From G039029935 sp039029935 (GTDB lineage Bacteria > Chloroflexota > Anaerolineae > Caldilineales > Caldilineaceae), in NCBI GenBank assembly GCA_039029935.1, contig JBCCFC010000618.1, positions 1-8,105 on the forward strand: 8,105 nucleotides of DNA, written 5' to 3'. The notes below the pieces were generated by a model, which did not search any database, was not told the origin of the DNA, and worked only from the letters and a program-made list of their open reading frames with translations. Of this stretch, positions 1 through 4,728 are shown piece by piece. Numbering within the stretch: position 1 is the first letter of the stretch; each line of letters opens with the position of its first letter. The position numbers and the translations under genes were made by a program.

Positions 1-174
1 GATTTGTCGGTCTTTGGCACATAATCGGTCATCACGTTTGATAAGCGCATGATCAACAACTGGCAAAATCACCACGCAACGATTCACGAGCAACTGGAAA
101 CCATGAAACAAGATTTGCAGGAACCCTACTCCAATGTTTCACTACCACAGGTTCTGCGACCGGACGCATTATAA
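1..174 (+). pseudogene. 3' fragment of a PIN-domain toxin gene with a premature stop
   Basis: This is the 3' end of a paralogue of the PIN gene at 2354-2791, cut by the window edge. In the homologous frame it reads DLSVFGT and then hits TAA at 22-24, where the other copy has CAA (Gln). The frame then stays open for the whole remaining tail, SVITFDKRM... to ...VLRPDAL, ending with TAA at 172-174. The early stop removes the T-F-D segment that carries the last conserved acidic residue of the PIN fold, so the truncated product should not be an active ribonuclease. The downstream tail, beyond the point where the 2354-2791 copy stops, shows what the ancestral C-terminus probably was. A pseudogene is the simplest reading. 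The upstream part of the gene cannot be seen. Confidence 0.75.
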
Positions 175-191
175 CAGGGCATTAGCCTGTT
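173..191 (+). terminator. short hairpin after the PIN pseudogene
   Basis: AACAGG (173-178) pairs with CCTGTT (186-191) across a 7-base loop. The same hairpin with its flank (…CCTGTAATAGACGCC) recurs at 4346-4364. It sits right on the stop codon of the PIN tail, as a terminator would, but no clean T-tract follows. It may instead be part of the repeated cassette. Confidence 0.35.
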
Positions 192-255
192 TCCTGTAAT
201 AGACGCCGAATTCATTCGGTGGCTCCTACGCGGCGTTGACACCCCATCTCACCAC

Positions 256-458
256 CCACCACGCGTTGACCTCAGCCTACGCACACCAACACAACGGCGA
301 CCACGCCAACCCCGTAACCACAACCGTTGCCACATCATCACAGCCACCGCTGACACCAACACGGCGAGGGTGGCTTTGGTACTGGCTACCTTGTGCCATT
401 GGACTATCACTGCTTGTGACGCAACAACCGCGTCATCATCACGAATGCTGACGATTCT
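256..458 (+). repeat. intergenic repeat copy 1, kinase 5'-end relic
   Basis: This is the first of four copies of an intergenic repeat. Codons from 363 read GEGGFGTGYLVPLD, which resembles GQGGFGTVYLATD in the intact kinase at 4729. After a TGA at 417 the same frame reads RNNRVIITNADDS (420-458), comparable to the kinase's LNKHVAIKENVDDS. Upstream, another frame gives N-x-N-x-x-x-x-x-I, as in the kinase NNNRYEII. Frame changes and the internal stop mean it is not coding. The copy lies upstream of the first Rpn nuclease gene and shares its left flank (173-255) with copy 4. Confidence 0.7.
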
Positions 459-507
459 CTCTGCAAGACATCATCGAAAATTAATTACACAAATACATGG
501 AGATTTG

Positions 508-516
508 TGGTACAAT
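508..516 (+). promoter_or_regulatory. extended -10 promoter of the first Rpn gene
   Basis: TGG-TACAAT forms an extended -10 element with no convincing -35 box. The same TTTGTGGTACAAT string occurs at the equivalent place before the second Rpn gene (3166-3174) and nearly so before the kinase (4646-4654). The start of transcription would be near 523, giving a leader of about 48 bases. An imperfect inverted repeat, ATTTACT / AGCGAAT around GGCTCGAT (520-541), straddles that point. Confidence 0.55.
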
Positions 517-570
517 ATCATTTACTGGCTCGATAGCGAATTAAATAACCATTGAAACAATGAGGATACC

Positions 571-1647
571 ATGGCACAATCACAAGAAACAAAAATCACT
601 ATGCATGATAGACTCTTCAAAGAGTTCTTTCGTCGATTTTTAGAGCGGTTTATGTGGCTCTTTTATCCAATCAAAGCAGCACGATTAGATTGGAGTAAGC
701 TCGAGTTTATCGCTCAGGAGCAAATCGTTAATTTTCCGGGGCAAGCACTGCGTATTACCGATGTCGCTGCCAGAGTCCCTGTCAATGAGGCCGATACACC
801 AGCATTCCTTAGCAGTGTCGATGACAATATAGACAAGCGAGAACCGAAGACTGATGATGAGAAGCCACCGGATCCCAAAGAAGAGGTGATTCTCGTTCAT
901 ATTGATGTGGAGGCCAACAAGCCCAAACCTGTTCCACATCGAATGCATGAGTATTATAGTTTATATCGCATCATCGAGAATAAGCCTGTGCTGCCGATTG
1001 CGTTGATTACCAAAGGTCGTTCAACAAAGCCAGAGGTAAAGCCTGAACAGGACCGCGATAACAATCAAATTCAAGTTTACACCGAACGACTTTGGGAAGA
1101 GGAATTACTCCGATTCCGTTATTATGAGGTTGTGCTACAAGATTTGTTGAGCGAAGAGTATTTGGACCTCAATGATCCTGTAGCCGCAGCATTAGCCGTG
1201 TTGATGAAACATCCAGAAGAAATAAGCGCGTTGATTAAAAAACGCAGTTTGGAAACAATTCTAGGTGATGAAGGTATCACAGATGGTGATAAACATTTTC
1301 TGGAGAGATTTGTCCATGAATATGTACCAAATGAAACAGTCAGAGGAGGTTCAGAAGAAGTCATGAAATATTTAGAAGATACCCAACTATCTTTTTGGGA
1401 ACGCTTGGAAAAACTCGCTGAACAGCGTGCGGAACAGCGTACACAAAAGCGCGCGGAAATTGAGATTAGACAAAATGTAGTTCTTGAAATGCTACAAGAA
1501 AAATTTCAAGAAACGTTTCAAGAAATCGCAGAGGAGCTTACTGAGCAGATTCGGGCAATCGAGGATTCAGAGATACTCTCAAACATCATCAAACAAGTAA
1601 TGTTTATTCAGACACCAAGTGAGTTGGTACTCCCAGAACCAGCATAA
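571..1647 (+). CDS. Rpn-family PD-(D/E)XK nuclease, copy A
   Basis: This 358-residue protein belongs to the Rpn / putative transposase (PD-(D/E)XK) family, recombination-promoting or toxic DNases that have expanded in Chloroflexota and cyanobacteria. Family marks are MHDRLFKEFF (11-20), ARLDW (37-41), a conserved Asp in RITDVA (D64), the strand VHIDVEANK (109-117), RMHEYYSL (124-131) and PVLPIAL (139-145). The catalytic strand reads D112-V-E114 where the family usually has E-x-Q, so activity is uncertain. Residues 83-105 form a charged loop. A helical, Glu/Arg-rich linker near 280-300 contains a 12-base tandem repeat and is about 20 residues longer than in copy B. GAGGA stands 4 bases before the chosen ATG, and the first 26 coding bases match copy B. 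An in-frame ATG at 1363 behind AGGAGG could give a 94-residue C-terminal product. A terminator follows. Confidence 0.85.
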   Translation: MAQSQETKITMHDRLFKEFFRRFLERFMWLFYPIKAARLDWSKLEFIAQEQIVNFPGQALRITDVAARVPVNEADTPAFLSSVDDNIDKREPKTDDEKPPDPKEEVILVHIDVEANKPKPVPHRMHEYYSLYRIIENKPVLPIALITKGRSTKPEVKPEQDRDNNQIQVYTERLWEEELLRFRYYEVVLQDLLSEEYLDLNDPVAAALAVLMKHPEEISALIKKRSLETILGDEGITDGDKHFLERFVHEYVPNETVRGGSEEVMKYLEDTQLSFWERLEKLAEQRAEQRTQKRAEIEIRQNVVLEMLQEKFQETFQEIAEELTEQIRAIEDSEILSNIIKQVMFIQTPSELVLPEPA

Positions 1648-1666
1648 CCAATTTCACAGTATACAA

Positions 1667-1707
1667 AAACAGGGTCATCATCACCACGTACAATGATGAC
1701 CCTGTTT
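1667..1707 (+). terminator. strong hairpin terminator after Rpn copy A
   Basis: A perfect 15-bp stem (1667-1681 with 1693-1707), AAACAGGGTCATCAT against its complement, encloses an 11-base loop. It lies 19 bases after the Rpn stop codon. The A-run on one side and T-run on the other suit termination in either direction. Related hairpins lie at 2874-2909 (degenerate) and 4269-4301. Confidence 0.75.
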
Positions 1708-1713
1708 CCCTAT

Positions 1714-1874
1714 CCACCACGCGTTGACCACAACCCACGCACACCAACACAACGGCGACCACGCCTACCACGCAACCACAATCACTGCCACATCATCACG
1801 GCCACTGCTGACACCAACACGGCAAGGCGGCTTTGGCACTGGCTACCTTGTGCCATTGGACTGTCACTGCTTGG
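1714..1874 (+). repeat. intergenic repeat copy 2, kinase 5'-end relic
   Basis: This copy has lost bases relative to the others (CGGCAAGGCGG against CGGCGAGGGCGG), so one frame now joins the two halves. Codons 1793-1861 read SSRPLLTPTRQGGFGTGYL, then VPLD, to be compared with IIRPLGQGGFGTVYLATD in the intact kinase. This is the clearest copy for recognising the origin of the repeat. Homology to copies 1 and 3 stops after CACTGCTTG near 1874, and the promoter of the antitoxin-like gene follows. Open frames across it exist but lack ribosome sites, and the repeat is frameshifted in its sister copies. Confidence 0.7.
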
Positions 1875-1920
1875 AACTCGACATTCAGGTCGTCATCATT
1901 CGGGTAATAGTGCTAATTTA

Positions 1921-1929
1921 TGATATAAT
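1921..1929 (+). promoter_or_regulatory. extended -10 promoter of the antitoxin-PIN pair
   Basis: TGA-TATAAT is a perfect -10 hexamer with the TGn extension. No -35 hexamer is visible at the usual distance. Transcription would begin near 1936, about 50 bases before the chosen ATG at 1987. Confidence 0.6.
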
Positions 1930-1986
1930 TTTGTCAGATGTTTGAATGTAGAAAATTGTTTATCTCAACAAGAAAGTGAGGTGCTT

Positions 1987-2370
1987 ATGCCAGATGCACA
2001 AGTATTAATATTAGATGCGACACAGCGGCTCCACCAACTGCCTATTGATGCTGTACAACAGGTCCTTGAATTCATTACTTCACTGGAAGCGAAGTTAGCA
2101 CCATTTTACAGCAATGGTCATACAGAGCCTGCTTTGGATGACCCCCAAGAACAACTCCCTGATAATATTCTCGAACTACGTCGTGAACTCATTGAAGAGT
2201 ATGGCGATGGACCTGTTCCGAGTGATACACCATTTATTGGCGGTATCACGTTGGGTGAGTATTATGCTTTGAGCGATGAAGAGCAAGGGCGATTGTGGGA
2301 TGAAGAATCTCAGATTGGTTTAGTTGAATATGAAGAGCTAGAGGTTCCACCCCATGTCGTACCTGTATGA
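1987..2370 (+). CDS. antitoxin-like protein upstream of the PIN toxin
   Basis: This 127-residue acidic protein is read from the ATG at 1987, which has GAGG five bases upstream. An in-frame TTG at 1942 lies only about 6 bases after the likely transcription start and has no ribosome site, so it is not preferred. The N-terminal part, LHQLPIDAVQQVLEFITSLE (about residues 12-31), resembles the short helical DUF2281-like start found in many small antitoxins. The C-terminal half is rich in Glu and Asp, with EEYGDG, ITLGEYYALSDEEQ and a Pro/Val tail. Its last 17 bases overlap the PIN gene, which is the classic antitoxin-first arrangement. By position it should bind and neutralise the PIN ribonuclease and perhaps repress the operon. 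No DNA-binding fold is recognised with certainty, so the role rests mainly on context. Confidence 0.6.
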   Translation: MPDAQVLILDATQRLHQLPIDAVQQVLEFITSLEAKLAPFYSNGHTEPALDDPQEQLPDNILELRRELIEEYGDGPVPSDTPFIGGITLGEYYALSDEEQGRLWDEESQIGLVEYEELEVPPHVVPV

Positions 2371-2791
2371 TAAGGTTACAGCACGTTATATTCTGCAAGG
2401 GCTGCGTAAAATATTTGACGACCAACAACTGACACCTGACGAAAAAACAGCTCTTGATTTTTTCTCAGCTCATAGATTTCAAAGTACACTATACATTGTT
2501 CCTGCAACCTATAACATTTTAATGAGGCTTTATCGTGAGCCACGATACCAGCCAACAATCAATTTGTTTCTCAAGCCAGTCGAGATAGTCTATCCAACCA
2601 AATATAACAAACGATGGGCACGGCGATTGCGTGAATACACATTCTCACGGGAGGACGCGTCTGTTTTGGCATTGGCGACATTTGGTGCAACGGCTGATTT
2701 GTCGGTCTTTGGCGCACAATCGGTCATCACGTTCGATAAGCGCATGATCAACAACTGGCAAAATCACCACGCAACGATCCACGAACAATAG
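2354..2791 (+). CDS. PIN-domain toxin, likely ribonuclease
   Basis: This 145-residue protein resembles PIN-domain toxins of VapC-like systems, Mg-dependent ribonucleases that cleave RNA through a cluster of acidic residues. Candidate acidic residues are D6 (YLYDKVT), E100-D101 in SREDASVLALATFG and D128 in VITFDKR. The second acidic position, usually a Glu near residue 45, is not obvious. The ATG overlaps the antitoxin-like gene by 17 bases, and GAGG lies 9 bases upstream, so translation is probably coupled. The TAG at 2789 replaces a Leu codon (CTG) of the sister copy, after which 26 codons homologous to the sister tail remain open to 2870. The protein therefore seems to have lost its ancestral C-terminal tail while keeping the catalytic core. 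It may still be active. Confidence 0.65.
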   Translation: MSYLYDKVTARYILQGLRKIFDDQQLTPDEKTALDFFSAHRFQSTLYIVPATYNILMRLYREPRYQPTINLFLKPVEIVYPTKYNKRWARRLREYTFSREDASVLALATFGATADLSVFGAQSVITFDKRMINNWQNHHATIHEQ

Positions 2792-2872
2792 GAAACCATG
2801 AAACGGGATTTGCAGGAACCCTATTGCCATGTTTCGCTACTGCAAGTTCTGCGACCAGACCAATTGACATAG
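2792..2872 (+). other. former C-terminal tail of the PIN gene, now behind a stop
   Basis: After the TAG at 2789 the frame continues ETMKRDLQEPYCHVSLLQVL and on to TAG at 2870. This aligns residue for residue with the tail of the broken copy at 94-174. The amino-acid differences (R/Q, C/S, H/N, L/P) suggest drift. It would be translated only by read-through. Confidence 0.65.
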
Positions 2873-2873
2873 A

Positions 2874-2909
2874 GGTATCATCACCACACGCAACGATGAC
2901 CCTGTTTTT
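2874..2909 (+). terminator. degenerate hairpin with T-run after the PIN gene
   Basis: GGTATCATC (2874-2882) faces GATGACC (2895-2901), pairing with a two-base bulge. CTG and five T residues follow. It belongs to the same hairpin family as 1667-1707, but its left arm has decayed. Confidence 0.45.
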
Positions 2910-2914
2910 CTATG

Positions 2915-3119
2915 TACCGCACGTTGATCGCAACCCATCCACGCCAACTCAACGGCGACTACGCCAACCACGCAACCACAACCACTGTCACACCATCACG
3001 GCCACAGCTGACACCAACACGGTGAGGGCGGCTTTGGCACTGGCTACCTTGCGTCATTGGGCTATCACTGCTTGCGACGCAACAACCGCGTCATCAACAC
3101 GAATGCGGACGATACACTC
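2915..3119 (+). repeat. intergenic repeat copy 3, kinase 5'-end relic
   Basis: Codons from 3021 read GEGGFGTGYLAS, and the same frame stays open through LRRNNRVINTNADDT (3072-3116). This lines up with YLATD, then LRLNKHVAIKENVDDS in the intact kinase. It is the longest uninterrupted relic of the four. A further 17 codons of open frame follow before a stop near 3154, but with no kinase resemblance. The copy sits upstream of the second Rpn gene and is closest to copy 1, as expected if both were carried by the tandem duplication. Confidence 0.7.
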
Positions 3120-3165
3120 TGCGAGACATCACCGAAAATTAATTACACACATGCATGAGAGTTTG

Positions 3166-3174
3166 TGGTACAAT
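3166..3174 (+). promoter_or_regulatory. extended -10 promoter of the second Rpn gene
   Basis: TGG-TACAAT is at the same place as in unit A. No clear -35 is seen. Transcription should start near 3181, leaving a leader of about 48 bases. Confidence 0.55.
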
Positions 3175-3177
3175 ACC

Positions 3178-3199
3178 ATTCACTGGCTCGATAGTGAAT
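3178..3199 (+). promoter_or_regulatory. inverted repeat at the Rpn transcription start
   Basis: ATTCACT (3178-3184) and AGTGAAT (3193-3199) are perfect inverted arms around GGCTCGAT. The unit A counterpart (520-541) keeps the loop exactly, with one wobble and one mismatch in the arms. Placed across +1, it could be an operator or a 5' mRNA hairpin. Confidence 0.4.
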
Positions 3200-3228
3200 C
3201 AAATAACCATTGAAACAATGAGGATTAC

Positions 3229-4245
3229 ATGGCACAATCACAAGAAACAAAAATGACTATGCATGATAGGCTCTTCAAGGAATTCTTTCGCCGATTCTTA
3301 GAGCGTTTTATGTGGGTTTTTTATCCAGAGAAAGCTGCCCGACTGGACTGGTCACAATTACGATTTGTACCCCAGGAACAAATTATCAATTTCCCGGGAC
3401 AAGCCATGCGTATTACCGATGTTGCGGCGGTTGTTCCGATCATAGATGTAGATGAACCTGCGTTGCGTACCAGTGTTGATGACAACATAGATAAACGCGA
3501 CAATAAGAAGGATGATGAAAAACAAACCGGAGCAAAGGAAGAATTCATCATTCTTCACATTGACGCAGAAGCCAATAAACCCAAACCGATTCCAAAACGA
3601 ATGCATGAGTATTACAGCCTGTTTCGTGTGATGGACAACAAACCTGTATTACCGATTGCGTTGTTAATTCGAGGTCGCTCAACAAAGGCTGGTGTACCGC
3701 AGGTAAGTGACGACGATGGTCACAAAATGCAGGTATATACAGAACGACTGTGGGGTCGAGAACTACTCAGATTTCATTATTATGAGATTGTCCTACAGGA
3801 TTTGTTGAGTGAGGAATACTTAGGTAAAAATGATCCTGTCGCTGCTGCATTAGCGACCTTGATGAAGCATCCGAAGGAACTGAGCGCATTTATTAAGAGC
3901 CGTAGTCTTGATATTATTGCGGCGAGTGGTGAGCTATCTGTCGGTGATAAACGGTTTTTGGGTGATTTTGTCCAAGAGTATTTGCCAGATGAAGAAGTTC
4001 AAGGAGGTACGGAAGAAATTATGAAACAATTAGCCGAACACAAGCTCCTTTTTAGTGAGCGAGTTGCAGTTGAAGCTCAACAAAATTTTTTAATTGAGCT
4101 TCTTTTAGAGAAATTTCATGAAGTTGCTGATGATTTATTGGAACGAATCCGTAGGATCGAAGATTCTGAAATACTGACCAATATTGGCAAGCAGTTATTC
4201 GTTATTAATTCGCCGGACGATTTGCAGCTACCGGAACCCGCATAA
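3229..4245 (+). CDS. Rpn-family PD-(D/E)XK nuclease, copy B
   Basis: This 338-residue paralogue of the 571-1647 protein has the same layout: MHDRLFKEFF (11-20), D64 in RITDVA, ILHIDAEANK (108-117), RMHEYYSL (124-131) and PVLPIAL (139-145). As in copy A, the catalytic strand carries D-x-E rather than the family's usual E-x-Q, so the change predates the duplication. The linker before the last helix pair is about 20 residues shorter (ERVAVEAQQN), and the end, IEDSEIL...LPEPA, is shared. GAGGA lies 4 bases before the ATG. An in-frame ATG at 4021 preceded by AAGGAGGT matches the internal start candidate of copy A and would give 74 residues. The likely role is a DNA nuclease in recombination or phage defence, inferred from the family. 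Confidence 0.85.
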   Translation: MAQSQETKMTMHDRLFKEFFRRFLERFMWVFYPEKAARLDWSQLRFVPQEQIINFPGQAMRITDVAAVVPIIDVDEPALRTSVDDNIDKRDNKKDDEKQTGAKEEFIILHIDAEANKPKPIPKRMHEYYSLFRVMDNKPVLPIALLIRGRSTKAGVPQVSDDDGHKMQVYTERLWGRELLRFHYYEIVLQDLLSEEYLGKNDPVAAALATLMKHPKELSAFIKSRSLDIIAASGELSVGDKRFLGDFVQEYLPDEEVQGGTEEIMKQLAEHKLLFSERVAVEAQQNFLIELLLEKFHEVADDLLERIRRIEDSEILTNIGKQLFVINSPDDLQLPEPA

Positions 4246-4268
4246 CCAGCTTCGCCACAAACGAAAAC

Positions 4269-4301
4269 AGGGTCATCATAACCACAAGCAACGATGACCC
4301 T
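4269..4301 (+). terminator. hairpin after Rpn copy B
   Basis: AGGGTCATC (4269-4277) pairs perfectly with GATGACCCT (4293-4301) over a 15-base loop, preceded by AAAAC. It matches the hairpin after copy A but has a shorter stem and lacks a T-run. Termination here is probable but weaker. Confidence 0.55.
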
Positions 4302-4345
4302 TCTACACTGTACACCATCGACACATCATTGGCCGAACGTGCCCC

Positions 4346-4364
4346 AACAGGGCTTTAGCCTGTT
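4346..4364 (+). repeat. second copy of the AACAGG hairpin
   Basis: AACAGG / CCTGTT arms match those at 173-191, and the following CTGTAATAGACGCCGAAT and CACCCCATCTCACC segments are also shared. Copies 1 and 4 of the relic repeat therefore share a longer left flank than copies 2 and 3. Copy 4 carries extra bases between about 4385 and 4420. Confidence 0.6.
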
Positions 4365-4443
4365 TCCTGTAATAGACGCCGAATCGGGTGCCCTGTGGGC
4401 GCGGTGGCTTGCTCTGCGCGGCATTGACACCCCATCTCACCGC

Positions 4444-4604
4444 CCACCACGCGTTGACCACAACCCGCGCACATCAACACAATGGCGACCACGCCAACCA
4501 CGTAACCACAATCACTGCTACATCATCACGGCCACTGCTGACACCAACACGGCGAGGGCGGCTTTGGCACTGGCTCCCTTGCGCCATTGGACTATCACTG
4601 CTTG
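4444..4604 (+). repeat. intergenic repeat copy 4, kinase 5'-end relic
   Basis: Codons from 4551 read GEGGFGTGSLAPLD. Aligned by codon with the true glycine loop of the kinase just downstream (4795-4830), 25 of 36 bases agree by my count, and 8 of 12 residues agree. The similarity to the other copies ends near 4604. This copy lies about 125 bases before the intact kinase gene whose 5' end it resembles. Confidence 0.7.
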
Positions 4605-4645
4605 TGGTATTCCTTCTTGCGCCATCTTTGTTTCATCCATTTTTG

Positions 4646-4654
4646 TGGTAGAAT
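4646..4654 (+). promoter_or_regulatory. extended -10 promoter of the kinase gene
   Basis: TGG-TAGAAT in the context TTTTGTGG matches the element before the Rpn genes. Transcription would begin near 4661, giving a leader of about 68 bases. That leader holds an imperfect palindrome, GTTG-TTTGCAAA-T-CAAC (4675-4691), of unknown meaning. Confidence 0.45.
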
Positions 4655-4728
4655 AGCACTCAATGTAATCATCAGTTGTTTGCAAATCAACCTTAGACAG
4701 GTATCGCGCGTAAACCAACATATCAACA

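Larger units (their letters stand above)
1..4301 (+). repeat. diverged tandem duplication: PIN toxin - cassette - Rpn nuclease
   Basis: Bases 1-172 match 2696-2867 with roughly 22 differences counted by eye. The leader and start of the first nuclease gene (about 480-640) match 3140-3300 closely, and the nuclease genes are paralogous end to end. The 3' hairpins at 1667-1707 and 4269-4301 also correspond. The offset shrinks from 2695 at the PIN end to 2658 at the nuclease starts and about 2600 at the hairpins, so indels have accumulated. Unit A starts before the window, and its antitoxin and most of its PIN gene lie outside. Unit B is complete. Leader sequences and nuclease N-termini look better conserved than nuclease C-termini. 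Confidence 0.85.

Noticed and set aside
236..451. Open frames of 70-130 codons across the intergenic repeats (also 370-555, 1693-1923, 1724-1945, 2824-3213, 4294-4656 and 4388-4651)
   Set aside because: They run through repeat copies that are frameshifted against each other, have His/Thr/Pro-biased content, lack ribosome sites, and differ in frame from copy to copy.
685..948. Minus-strand open frames inside the Rpn, PIN, kinase and xisI genes
   Set aside because: They are shadows of well-supported plus-strand genes, with no family features or ribosome sites.
173..1874. The repeats as a CRISPR array or a classical MITE
   Set aside because: The copies are long, irregularly spaced and diverged, with no uniform spacers, no shared terminal inverted repeats and no target duplications that I can see.
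1942..1986. TTG start that would add 15 residues to the antitoxin-like protein
   Set aside because: It lies about 6 bases after the predicted transcription start and has no ribosome site, whereas ATG 1987 has GAGG at good spacing.
22..2791. Stop-codon reassignment to explain the in-frame TAA and TAG in the PIN copies
   Set aside because: All other genes here end normally at TAA, TAG or TGA at family-typical lengths, and the two stops replace different amino acids (Gln and Leu).
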